DNA of 64,000 bases from Virgibacillus_F necropolis_A (GTDB taxonomy: Bacteria; Bacillota; Bacilli; Bacillales; Amphibacillaceae): NCBI RefSeq assembly GCF_044793635.1, contig NZ_CP084992.1, forward strand, positions 1,302,001 to 1,366,000. The letters are read 5' to 3'. This document shows positions 17,122 to 25,422 of the stretch, piece after piece; position 1 is the first letter of the stretch, and every line of letters begins with the position of its first letter. The notes under the pieces are model-generated. The model made no database searches, was not told the DNA's origin, and saw only the letters and a list, made by a program, of their open reading frames with translations. Made by a program: the position numbers and the translations under genes.

Positions 17122-18327
17122 ATGGGAATAAATAAAACGTGGAACCAATTTGTTGTAAAAAAAGGGAACAAATCAATCGTACTTAATACAATTAAAGTAC
17201 ATACTCCGATCTCCAGAGCAGATATAGCTAACAAAACTGGACTGAATAAAGGAACGGTATCTTCATTAGTAAGTGAGCTACTTAAAGAACAATTAATAAC
17301 TGAATCAGGTCCTGGACAATCAAGTGGTGGTAGAAGGCCAGTTATGCTGCATTTTAACAAGGATGCTGGATTTTCAATTGGAATTGACTTAGGTGTTAAC
17401 TATTTACTCGGAACTTTAACCGACCTTCAAGGGAACATCTGCTATGAAAAAAAACTTAACCATACTTTATTGTCGTATGAAGAAATAGAGAATAGACTCT
17501 TCGAAGTTATAGATTTCTTAACCGCTTCTGCACCAAAAAGTCCATATGGGATTATTGGCATTGGTATTGGTGTACCTGGAACCGTAAGTACTAGCGGTGA
17601 AGTGCTGTTAGCACCGAATTTAGGTTGGAAAAATGTTGATTTAAAAAAAGTAATGGAAAAAAAATATGATGTTACTGTTACGATTGAAAATGAAGCAAAT
17701 GCTGGCGCCTATGGAGAAAAAAGATTTGGAGCTGGAAAGAAGTTCGATAATATCATCTATATCAGTGCCGGTATTGGAATTGGAGTAGGATTAATCCTTG
17801 ACGGAGAACTGTATAAGGGAAGTAAAGGTTTTTCAGGAGAATTAGGACACATGACTATTCAAGCAGACGGACTGAAATGTCGATGTGGTAATGAGGGTTG
17901 CTGGGAATTGTATGCTTCTGAACAAGCTCTACTAAACTCGGCTAAACAATTAGGCATACAGTCGGCTGAAAATAATAATATTACACTTGAAGACATTAAT
18001 AAACTAGCACAAGAAAATGATCCAAAAGCTATACAAGTAATTGAAGAGATTGGGCATTATTTAGGAATAGGTATTAACAATATTGTAAATATCTTTAACC
18101 CTGACCAAATAATTGTTGGTAACCGCATTTCCACCTCCGAGAAGTGGCTCAAAAAAACGCTGGATCAAAGAATGAAAACCCATACTTTGTGGTATCAGCA
18201 TAGTGATTTGAACATTTACTTCTCGGAATTGAACACACATTCAACTGCACTGGGAGTAGCCGCCCTAACAGCAGAAAAGTTTCTAAATGTTGATTTAGAA
18301 AAAAAGACATTAGAGGCACAAGATTAA
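17122..18327 (+). CDS. xylR: Xylose repressor, ROK family
   Basis: 401-residue regulator: N-terminal winged helix (about 14-70; ISRADIANKTGLNKGTVSSLVSELL), then a ROK sugar-binding domain (FSIGIDLGVNYLLGTLTD, GIGIGVPGTV) with the zinc motif CRCGNEGCWE around residue 253. XylR proteins bind xyl operators until xylose is present. Four operator copies flank the xyl genes in this window and the gene lies between two of them, which supports the assignment. It is the only plus-strand gene in the core of the cluster. AAAGGAG lies 11 nt before ATG 17122, and a possible -10 TATAAT lies at 17035. Confidence 0.93.
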   Translation: MGINKTWNQFVVKKGNKSIVLNTIKVHTPISRADIANKTGLNKGTVSSLVSELLKEQLITESGPGQSSGGRRPVMLHFNKDAGFSIGIDLGVNYLLGTLTDLQGNICYEKKLNHTLLSYEEIENRLFEVIDFLTASAPKSPYGIIGIGIGVPGTVSTSGEVLLAPNLGWKNVDLKKVMEKKYDVTVTIENEANAGAYGEKRFGAGKKFDNIIYISAGIGIGVGLILDGELYKGSKGFSGELGHMTIQADGLKCRCGNEGCWELYASEQALLNSAKQLGIQSAENNNITLEDINKLAQENDPKAIQVIEEIGHYLGIGINNIVNIFNPDQIIVGNRISTSEKWLKKTLDQRMKTHTLWYQHSDLNIYFSELNTHSTALGVAALTAEKFLNVDLEKKTLEAQD

Positions 18328-18350
18328 ATTTACCGTTCACAGTTGCGAAC

Positions 18351-18472
18351 AAAAGCGCAAGCGCCTTGGTCAGCCCCGACAAGTTTAAGACGAATCTCTT
18401 AGTGATGATTTTTATCACAAAGAGATTTGACTTAAAACCTCAGGCGGGCTAGGCGCTGGAGCTGGACGTGGC
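18351..18472. repeat. Dispersed palindromic repeat, family A copy 2
   Basis: About 122 bp, starts AAAAGCGCAAGCGCCTTGG and ends GGCGCTGGAGCTGGACGTG. The inner 85 bp are almost identical to the copy at 7323, including the AGTGATGATTTTTATCAC hairpin. It lies directly after the xylR stop. Confidence 0.8.
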
Positions 18473-18531
18473 TGTTTATGCACATCAGTTACCCACACCT
18501 TCCAAATCTATAGTTTCCTAGACAATGAAAA

Positions 18532-18561
18532 AACCCTAATTTGTTGCTACAAACTAGGGTT
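18532..18561. terminator. Hairpin after xylR
   Basis: AACCCTAATTTGT / ACAAACTAGGGTT stem with one mismatch and a 4-nt loop. The T-tract is weak. Probable end of the xylR transcript. Confidence 0.5.
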
Positions 18562-18698
18562 AAACTTCTATCTAGAATGATTTAAGAACAGATACGTCAA
18601 GTATATATATATAAAAACATGAATTTAGAATAAGCGCTAATTTCAAAAACAGGCATAATTATCCGGTTATTTTTCCCGATTTTGAATATTTAGTTAAA

Positions 18699-18757
18699 AA
18701 CTTTGTTTGTCTGGTAGATAAATGAAGTTTACATAGTTATAATGAAAGGGCTTACAG
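18699..18757 (+). promoter_or_regulatory. Xylanase promoter with XylR operator and cre-like site
   Basis: Operator AACTTTGTTT-N6-TAGATAAATG (18699-18724) contains -35 TAGATA (18715-18720); 17-nt spacer; -10 TATAAT (18738-18743); cre-like ATGAAAGGGCTTACAG (18742-18757, two mismatches). It has the same architecture as the other xyl promoters. A hairpin-plus-T9 stretch (18747-18778) and repeat B copy 2 lie in the leader. Confidence 0.75.
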
Positions 18758-18775
18758 AAAGTAAAGTCCTTTTTT

Positions 18776-18869
18776 TTTAGCAGGTTAAGAAAGTATAAAT
18801 CCTTTCTTACTGCATAAGTGCAACTAAGGCTTTCGCCATTAAGGCTTGGCGATAAGCCAAGTTTTCTAA
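18776..18869. repeat. Dispersed hairpin repeat, family B copy 2 (inverted)
   Basis: Reverse-oriented copy of the element at 11241 and 42560. It sits in the 5' untranslated region of the xylanase gene, between its promoter and its ribosome binding site, so it would be transcribed. Confidence 0.85.
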
Positions 18870-18971
18870 ACAACAAGTATAAACCATCATTCTATCTGTT
18901 TTCCAATACTGCATAGAAAAGGAGGTTTAGTTCAAGCAATTAAAAAAATATATTTCAAAAGGAGTTTTTAA

Positions 18972-20135
18972 ATGTTTAAGGCTCTACGAAAAACTATCAT
19001 TTTAGGATTTGCTTTAACTTTATTAGTGCCATTCGCTTCCAATATAGTTTATGCCGAAGATGCGACTGGTCCGATTAGTGCAATAGATGTGGCCTCACTC
19101 GAAGATAGATATGAAGATTCTTTTGAAATAGGAGCTGCGGTTGAACCTTACCAACTGGATGGAATTCAAGGTCAAATTTTGAAACGCCACTATAGCAGCA
19201 TTGTAGCAGAAAATGTGATGAAGCCTATCTCCATTCAACCAAAAGAAGGGGAATTTCATTTTGAAGAGGCAGATAAAATTGTTCAGTTTGCCGAAGAAAA
19301 TGACATGGATGTACGTTTTCACGCCCTTGTTTGGCATAGCCAAGTGCCAGAGTGGTTCTTTATAGACAAGAAAGGTAACCCAATGGTTGACGCAACCGAT
19401 CCTAAACAACGCGAGAAGAATGAAAGGCTTTTGCTGAGACGTCTGGAAAAACATATTAGAACAATAGTACTGCGGTATAGACACGTAGTAGATGCATGGG
19501 ATGTTGTTAATGAAGTAATTGACCCTTATGCTTCCAACGACAGAGGTCTACGTGAGTCAAAGTGGTACAAAATCACTGGTACAGACTACATTAAAACAGC
19601 ATTTGAGACAGTTAGAAAGTTTGCAGGGGATGACGCAAAATTATTCATAAACGATTATAATACCGAAGTATCACCAAAAAGGGAATATTTATATAACCTT
19701 GTTAAAGACTTGCTAGAGCAAGGGGTTCCTATTGACGGTGTTGGACATCAAGCACATATTCAGATTGGATGGCCTTCGATTGAAAATACTAGAGAGTCTA
19801 TTAACATGTTTGCTAGTCTTGGTTTAGATAATCAGATTACCGAACTAGATGTTAGTCTTTATGGCTGGCCGCCAAGTGGTGAGTATAATACTTACGATGA
19901 AATTCCATTTAGTGTACTTGAATCCCAGGCACAGCGTTATAATCAACTATTCGAACTGTATGAGGAATTGGATGACAAGATTAGTAATGTAACTTTCTGG
20001 GGTATTGCTGATAACCATACATGGCTGAATGACCGTGCAGCAAAATATAGTGATGATGGAATTGGAATAGATGCACCATTCGTATTTGATGAAAATTACA
20101 ATGTTAAACCCGCTTATTGGGCAATCATGGATTAG
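18972..20135 (+). CDS. Endo-1,4-beta-xylanase, glycoside hydrolase family 10
   Basis: 387-residue secreted enzyme that cuts the xylan backbone into oligomers, which the adjacent ABC system imports. The Sec signal peptide is clear (basic start, hydrophobic 8-22, likely cleavage after VYA near 28). A single GH10 barrel follows with acid/base E181 (WDVVNEV) and nucleophile E291 (ITELDV); HALVWHSQ and GHQAHI are also typical. No carbohydrate-binding module is present. AAAAGGAG lies before ATG 18972; a second, unused AAGGAGG at about 18920 has no start codon after it. It is regulated by XylR, and probably CcpA, from the promoter at 18699. Confidence 0.95.
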   Translation: MFKALRKTIILGFALTLLVPFASNIVYAEDATGPISAIDVASLEDRYEDSFEIGAAVEPYQLDGIQGQILKRHYSSIVAENVMKPISIQPKEGEFHFEEADKIVQFAEENDMDVRFHALVWHSQVPEWFFIDKKGNPMVDATDPKQREKNERLLLRRLEKHIRTIVLRYRHVVDAWDVVNEVIDPYASNDRGLRESKWYKITGTDYIKTAFETVRKFAGDDAKLFINDYNTEVSPKREYLYNLVKDLLEQGVPIDGVGHQAHIQIGWPSIENTRESINMFASLGLDNQITELDVSLYGWPPSGEYNTYDEIPFSVLESQAQRYNQLFELYEELDDKISNVTFWGIADNHTWLNDRAAKYSDDGIGIDAPFVFDENYNVKPAYWAIMD

Positions 20136-20137
20136 TT

Positions 20138-20203
20138 GAGTGGAATGTTACCACTCGAAAGATGTGGAAAGCTCTGTGGAGAGAAATCTCTGCAGAACTT
20201 TCC
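20138..20203 (+). terminator. Tandem hairpins after the xylanase gene
   Basis: GAGTGG/CCACTC hairpin followed by a long stem beginning GGAAAGcTCTG and ending CAGAaCTTTCC. There is no strong T-run, so termination or 3'-end protection is likely but not certain. Confidence 0.45.
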
Positions 20204-20296
20204 CTCTTTCAAAAAAATAACCTCACCATGCCAATGATTAATTTGTAAAAACTCGTAAAAAAAGCGAACCACCACGCTTGGATGGTTCGAAAATAT

Positions 20297-20578
20297 TTAT
20301 TCCTTTGAAATGTAACCTTCACTTTCTTGAACAATCTTGCCGGCTTCTTCAAAATCCTCTTCCGCCACTTCAACATGTAGAACTTGCGGGTCATGGGTCT
20401 CATTATCATCGACAGTGAACAAATTTTTCATGATCTCAATAACACCACTTTTAGAGGGTTCCGTAATTCTTTCCACAAGTACTTTCTCGACTTTGAGTGT
20501 TTCAAGCTTAGCCTTTGCACTTTCCGCATTATTTTCTGTTCTATAGTACGCATCAATTTTTGCCACGATCCACTTCAT
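20297..20578 (-). CDS. Conserved hypothetical small protein
   Basis: 93-residue acidic protein with no signal peptide or membrane span. Predicted alternating helix/strand segments (IVAKIDAYYRTENNAESAKAKLETL; VLVERITE; VLHVEVAEEDFEEAGKIVQE) suggest a small alpha/beta fold, perhaps ferredoxin-like. AAGAAAGG overlaps the start. It stands alone between the xylanase terminator and an outward-facing small gene. I do not recognise a function. Confidence 0.5.
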   Translation of the reverse strand: MKWIVAKIDAYYRTENNAESAKAKLETLKVEKVLVERITEPSKSGVIEIMKNLFTVDDNETHDPQVLHVEVAEEDFEEAGKIVQESEGYISKE

Positions 20579-20651
20579 CCTTTCTTCAAACCATTCTTAT
20601 TTATACTATTACCCTATTCGGTGTTTTAAAAACAAAGGTTATGATCAGATG

Positions 20652-21113
20652 CTACTTACGATAATCCCAAAGGACCTTCCATTCCCCTTCAACCACCGTT
20701 ACATAAACATCCTGAACTATACTAAAATTTCCATATTTCCCCTCATAGACCTGTGTAACCGTTACTTTATAGACAACACCAATCGCTTCCGCACCCTTTT
20801 CAAGTTTCCAGTTTTTCACTTCTACCGCTTCACTAAGTGTATAAGTAAAGGTAGTAACACCAAAGTGGTTCATAAATATGTGCGCACGGTCCTGAATATA
20901 ATGACCTTTGCCAAATTTATCTTTCATCAATGGATGAAACATCGCCCATGAATCGGAAAATGCTCCATCCTGTTCAAATGTATAAAATGAGTCGACCGCC
21001 TGTACCGCTTGTTCTTCTGGAGACTTGTTGATAAGGAAGTATATCGTAATTGAAATGATCACGGTGACTAGAATTAAGAAAATAAACCCTATTCCACGAC
21101 TATTCCTTCTCAT
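20652..21113 (-). CDS. Membrane-anchored NTF2-like hypothetical protein
   Basis: 153 residues: one N-terminal transmembrane anchor (about 8-28), then an extracellular domain with SPEEQAVQAVDSFYTFEQDG and a C-terminal series of beta strands ending VVEGEWKVLWDYRK. This pattern is typical of NTF2-like/DUF4878-type domains. It probably acts on the outer membrane face, but the ligand or role is unknown. It lies 73 nt upstream of the 93-residue gene on the same strand. Confidence 0.55.
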   Translation of the reverse strand: MRRNSRGIGFIFLILVTVIISITIYFLINKSPEEQAVQAVDSFYTFEQDGAFSDSWAMFHPLMKDKFGKGHYIQDRAHIFMNHFGVTTFTYTLSEAVEVKNWKLEKGAEAIGVVYKVTVTQVYEGKYGNFSIVQDVYVTVVEGEWKVLWDYRK

Positions 21114-21358
21114 TTACTATCAGCCTCCCCTTTAACGTATACCATCATTTTTATTCAGTAGTTAAGACAAATAGTATTATCCAGCACTAAATCCCTACTT
21201 CAAATCACTCCCAGGTCTTTCGACACTCGAAATAACTAAAGAACTGCTTCCAACATGAGTCCAATGATTTATTTTTGAATTTATTGAAGGAAAATAAGCC
21301 ACAAAAAAAGAATAGTTAACGTGTCAGAAAATATCAAAAAATGTGGAGGGATTAATCG

Positions 21359-22558
21359 ATGAAAAGAAATAGTAAAATAGCATTATTTTGTAGTTCAGTT
21401 TTAATAAGTGCAAGCTTAATCACGCCTGTATATGCAGACTCAAATTCAAATGGCATGTCTCCTGGAACACCAGAAAATCAGAATTACTCTATTTCGGGAT
21501 TTATTAGTCATGCTGAATTAAGCAACAAACTTCAACAAATTGAACATTCCAGCCAAGGAAAAGTCGCTGTCGAAGTAGCTGGCTACTCCAACCAGGGTCG
21601 GGAAATTTATACTGCTACTGTTGGTACAGGTGACAAGGTAGTGCTTGTTGAAAGTGAAATTCATGGAAACGAAAAAACAGGCACCGCTGCTCTTTTAAAG
21701 ATTCTACAACAGCTTGGATCCAACAATTCAGCAGAATTCAAGCAACTTAGAGAAGAATTGACAATTGTAGCAATGCCAATGATTAATCCAGACGCTACAG
21801 AATTAAATCGACGCGGAAATGACTTATCATGGAGTGAAGTGGTTGAGGATTTCCCACAATTAGAAAATGCATCACCATCATGGAATTACTATACGTATAC
21901 AAATAAATATTGGGATTACGCAGCTAACCCAGGATTTGATGTTAATCGTGATTTTAATCCAGATCTTAACTATACCCCACAACCAGAAGATTTCCCTGGA
22001 AATTCAGCATCACCCGGTTGGTATATCACTCCTGAATCACAAACAGTACGTGATGTTTACAAAGGCTTACAAGAACAATTTGGCAAAGTTAATGTGTTTA
22101 TCGACCTTCACCATCAAGGACAGTATGTGATTGAAGGAACTGATGATGAAGTCACACTTTCACTTTCAGGTCTATTTGTCCCGAATCCAAATAGTGAGGA
22201 AGGTGCGAAATACAGTGAGTATGCAGACACATATAATGCTGAATTCTCGAAGCAGTTGAATGTCGCAGCATACGATGCGCTTCAGCAGATGGGAAATTCA
22301 CCATTTGATAATATTTCTCTTTACCCACAAGGATTAGATTTACCAGGAACAGCACTTGGGTCCTTTGCGCTAAATGGTAGTGGAGCAGTTCTGTTTGAAG
22401 TAACCGGTCAAACACAAAGTTTTGGACAAAAGAAAAAAGGACAATTAGTGAAAGCCGTACAAACTGGGTTATACGGCATTTTCAATAGTGTTGCTAGTGA
22501 AGAAGTTTATGAGATAGATGCAGATGATTATAACGACATTCCATTAACTGATCGTTAA
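21359..22558 (+). CDS. Secreted M14-family zinc carboxypeptidase
   Basis: 399-residue extracellular metallopeptidase. The signal peptide covers about residues 1-26 (ASLITPVYA-D). The zinc motif HGNE occurs in VESEIHGNEKTGTAALL, the third ligand is probably in FIDLHHQGQY, and the catalytic Glu may lie in GAVLFEVTGQ near the C-terminus; NPDATELNRRGN and DVNRDFNPD are also typical of M14. GGAGGG precedes ATG 21359. It is a single-gene unit with its own terminator, probably scavenging amino acids from peptides or cell-wall material. Confidence 0.85.
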   Translation: MKRNSKIALFCSSVLISASLITPVYADSNSNGMSPGTPENQNYSISGFISHAELSNKLQQIEHSSQGKVAVEVAGYSNQGREIYTATVGTGDKVVLVESEIHGNEKTGTAALLKILQQLGSNNSAEFKQLREELTIVAMPMINPDATELNRRGNDLSWSEVVEDFPQLENASPSWNYYTYTNKYWDYAANPGFDVNRDFNPDLNYTPQPEDFPGNSASPGWYITPESQTVRDVYKGLQEQFGKVNVFIDLHHQGQYVIEGTDDEVTLSLSGLFVPNPNSEEGAKYSEYADTYNAEFSKQLNVAAYDALQQMGNSPFDNISLYPQGLDLPGTALGSFALNGSGAVLFEVTGQTQSFGQKKKGQLVKAVQTGLYGIFNSVASEEVYEIDADDYNDIPLTDR

Positions 22559-22603
22559 GGGTTGTTTAAAAAAACATCCACAAAATCTAGGACAAAACCA
22601 GAA

Positions 22604-22637
22604 AAGGAATCGGAAATTATTCCGATTCCTTAATTCT
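22604..22637. terminator. Bidirectional intrinsic terminator
   Basis: Perfect stem AAGGAATCGGAA / TTCCGATTCCTT with a 4-nt loop. It lies between the convergent carboxypeptidase and SASP genes. Confidence 0.8.
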
Positions 22638-22678
22638 GAAAGAAAGTACGAAAAAACTTCTTAAAGAACTATCACGCG

Positions 22679-22876
22679 TTACCTGTTCCCATTTCCCATA
22701 CTTTCTTCAGCGATTTTGATCATTCGTTTGACCATCTCGCCACCCACTGATCCGTTTTCTCGTGCAGTGGTGTCTGCTCCAGGCTGGACACCAAGTTCAT
22801 TGGCAATTTCTTCTTTCATATTGTCAACTGCATTTCTTGCACCTGGCACTAACAAATCATTTTTGTTTTCTGCCAT
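22679..22876 (-). CDS. Alpha/beta-type small acid-soluble spore protein
   Basis: 65-residue DNA-binding spore protein that saturates and protects the spore chromosome. The two SASP signatures are present: the germination-protease region NELGVQPGADTTARENG followed by VGGEMVKRMI. ATG 22876 is preferred over the overlapping GTG because GAGGAG lies 9 nt before it. Expression in the forespore under SigG is expected from the family. This gene is direct evidence that the host forms endospores. Confidence 0.95.
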   Translation of the reverse strand: MAENKNDLLVPGARNAVDNMKEEIANELGVQPGADTTARENGSVGGEMVKRMIKIAEESMGNGNR

Positions 22877-23018
22877 CACTGATCACTCCTCGTGGGATTT
22901 TGAACAGAATTGCTCCGTTCTGCCTTATCTTTTGAAAGAAGATCAATAATTAATCATGTAATAATAGCTTTTAATGAAATATGTGGTTTGTTACGTGTTC
23001 TTTTATCTCAATAAAAGT

Positions 23019-24218
23019 CTATCGGTCAATTATTTCAGAAAGAAAACTTGTTCCTTCTGCGGTTTTTGGGATTCCGAAAAAGTCACTAAATGTTGCCCCT
23101 ACATCTGCCATTGTTTCACGGAGGCCAATATTTGCTGCTTTGACTTTTTCACCTACAACCATAATCGGAATATATTCTCTTGTATGGTTAGAATGTCCAA
23201 TTGTTGGATCATTTCCGTGATCAGCCATTATGATTAATATGTCATCATCCCCCATATTAGGAATGAATCCCTTAACCCATTTATCAGTTTCATTTAGCAA
23301 ATCACAATACCAGTCAACATCTTCTGAATGTCCTGCTAAATCCGTTTCCTGGATATTTACTAAAAAAGCAGCATTATCATTTTCTAGTACATATGCTTGC
23401 GTAACTTTTTCTAGCAAGTCAGTAGTATTTACAATTGAACTTTCTGGTCCCGTACCGTGGATAACATCGGCGGTCTTCCCTAATCGATAGACCTTCAGCC
23501 CATTTCTTGCTGCAATCATTGGGAATTGGTTGTCAATATCTACACCATACCCCATATGAAAAACATCATAATCTTTTCCATAGACTCCAGCCTTTGGTGT
23601 ATCTACACCCCACTGATCCTTATTTTTTTCTTTCACACAGGCTAAGATATGGTGAATGGATGTATGAGGTCCACCAAAAGCAATTACTCGAGTGGTATCC
23701 ACATTCTCACGTACGACTTTTCCAAGATTCTTCACTTCATTAAAAGGCATTTTATTAAAGTCAGCAGTTACATTAATGATGTTTCCTACAGCAGATTCCA
23801 GGTTATCTGCCACGACAACTGCCTCGTTCACTAATAGTACTGGGCAATCATCGAATGGATATGTTACATCATATCCACCCGCTTCAAGCGCTTCTTTGAT
23901 AGTTGAATGAATATCTATCATTAGTCGCTTATTTGACTTTTTCGGACAACTTCCAACTATTTCCTGATGTCCTAAATAAGTATCTGCTCCATGATGTGCT
24001 AATTTCGCATATCCATAGGCATTACGTGGAGCTGGATTACCATCTACAAGCGTTCCTATCCCCAATCCATACAGGAAAGGAATCTGTAATTCATCTTGTT
24101 TTTTCTCTCGTATATGTTTAAAGGTATTTGCACTGCAATCCGCTGGTACATATTTTTCACAATCATCCATTGCACCGATTCCAAAACTGTCGATGACTAC
24201 CAATGTCATTTTTGCCAT
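23019..24218 (-). CDS. yhfW: YhfW-like phosphopentomutase/alkaline phosphatase-fold enzyme
   Basis: About 399-residue metalloenzyme of the phosphopentomutase family. The metal and nucleophile motif VVIDSFGIGAMDD lies at the N-terminus, and IMADHGNDPTIGHSNHTREYIP is the conserved C-terminal metal-binding block. Sequence and position match YhfW of the enterobacterial yhf operon rather than DeoB. ATG 24218 is chosen over two in-frame GTGs that overlap the AAGGAAG site. It is the last gene of the operon and starts 5 nt after yhfX ends. The substrate is unknown; a phosphorylated sugar or phosphonate-like ester is plausible. Confidence 0.85.
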   Translation of the reverse strand: MAKMTLVVIDSFGIGAMDDCEKYVPADCSANTFKHIREKKQDELQIPFLYGLGIGTLVDGNPAPRNAYGYAKLAHHGADTYLGHQEIVGSCPKKSNKRLMIDIHSTIKEALEAGGYDVTYPFDDCPVLLVNEAVVVADNLESAVGNIINVTADFNKMPFNEVKNLGKVVRENVDTTRVIAFGGPHTSIHHILACVKEKNKDQWGVDTPKAGVYGKDYDVFHMGYGVDIDNQFPMIAARNGLKVYRLGKTADVIHGTGPESSIVNTTDLLEKVTQAYVLENDNAAFLVNIQETDLAGHSEDVDWYCDLLNETDKWVKGFIPNMGDDDILIIMADHGNDPTIGHSNHTREYIPIMVVGEKVKAANIGLRETMADVGATFSDFFGIPKTAEGTSFLSEIIDR

Positions 24219-24223
24219 CTGAG

Positions 24224-25384
24224 TCACCACTTCCTTTCTAGATGAATAAGCGTTGGATTTCCTGCTTGTATACCTTCAACCAGTGCAACATGGGCACGAG
24301 TCACAAAAACTTGTGTACGAAAGGCAAATATTGCTGTATCCCCGATTTCAATTGGAAAATCAGTAGGAATATCAATTGCACCATAGTAATCAATTGTTTC
24401 AGGACTGGTTTGATTGGCCTGAACATACTGATTTAGAATAGTTTGTTGATTATGACCTACCAAACAGCCCTCCATATTTGACCTGCCATAAAATCCGCCT
24501 GCAATCACATGGTAATTTTCATCAGATTTATGTGATACTTCACTTACGTAGACAATGGCTGGCTTTTCAGCTAAATCCTTAAACGCATGTAAAGGAGTTG
24601 TTCCGGTTAACCCGTGACCAGGCTCACCATGTGTTACACCCTCTTCCGCTAAAAAAGGAATCGTTTCACTGCTTGTTCCACTTGGCCCATTCACTTGTTT
24701 TACATCTATGCCATTTTGTTCAAGGATTTCCCTGGCTTTTAACAGCGTGTTTAAATTTTTCGTTGGTATCATTTTTGTTTTGTCACTAGCCAATTTTAGA
24801 TTTGGGAAAGTTGTCACCCCAACAATTGTTACACCTTCCAAAGCCACAATTTGATCAATTACCTCCGGAAGGTCTTCTAGCAATATTCCGCCTTCCTGGC
24901 TTTCATATATACTGTCTTCATGACCAACAACCTTTAATAAAATATCCTGATTAACACCTATATTTACCGCATTATTCGCTAACTGTTCTGCTCTTTCATA
25001 TGAAAAAACTGTTACAACTTCCGGCCTCCAGCTCAGAATTTCTTTCCATTGATGTTTTCCAGGCTGAACAAGATGTCCGATGTTTCCGATGGCTATTCCA
25101 TGATCAGCTAACACTTTTCCTTCATCAAAATCAACCGCTACCGCTTTCTTTATTCCACTTTCCACTATAAGATTCGCAATCTCTGGAAAGCGTCCCAGTT
25201 GTTTACTCATAAAGTACAGATCGAATTTATGATCTTTAGCAACCGTAGCAAGTTTATTTGTATTCTCTTTTAAAATATCAACATCGATTACATATGTGTT
25301 TGGAGGAATTTCCCCCTTTTGATGAAGTGAAACACCAGCATGTATCAGCTCTGGATTTCTACGTTTTGTTACATCCAAAAACAT
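24224..25384 (-). CDS. yhfX: YhfX-like PLP-dependent alanine racemase-fold protein
   Basis: 386-residue fold-type III PLP enzyme. YVIDVDILKENTNKL leads to YFMSKQLGRFP, where K61 is the likely PLP Schiff-base lysine. The barrel continues with AVAVDFDEGKVL, NIGHLVQPGKHQ and VNGPSGTSSETIPFL, and a C-terminal beta domain follows. YhfX proteins resemble amino-acid racemases/decarboxylases, but the reaction is not established. It lies between yhfS (38 nt) and yhfW (5 nt). Confidence 0.85.
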   Translation of the reverse strand: MFLDVTKRRNPELIHAGVSLHQKGEIPPNTYVIDVDILKENTNKLATVAKDHKFDLYFMSKQLGRFPEIANLIVESGIKKAVAVDFDEGKVLADHGIAIGNIGHLVQPGKHQWKEILSWRPEVVTVFSYERAEQLANNAVNIGVNQDILLKVVGHEDSIYESQEGGILLEDLPEVIDQIVALEGVTIVGVTTFPNLKLASDKTKMIPTKNLNTLLKAREILEQNGIDVKQVNGPSGTSSETIPFLAEEGVTHGEPGHGLTGTTPLHAFKDLAEKPAIVYVSEVSHKSDENYHVIAGGFYGRSNMEGCLVGHNQQTILNQYVQANQTSPETIDYYGAIDIPTDFPIEIGDTAIFAFRTQVFVTRAHVALVEGIQAGNPTLIHLERKW

Positions 25385-25422
25385 GGAAGCATCCTCCTAT
25401 TTCTATCTTTGTCTAGCGTTTT

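Noticed and set aside
18747..18778. A simple terminator ending an upstream transcript before the xylanase gene
   Set aside because: Its 5' arm overlaps the predicted transcription start of the xylanase promoter and the upstream gene already has a hairpin at 18532; kept only as a leader curiosity.
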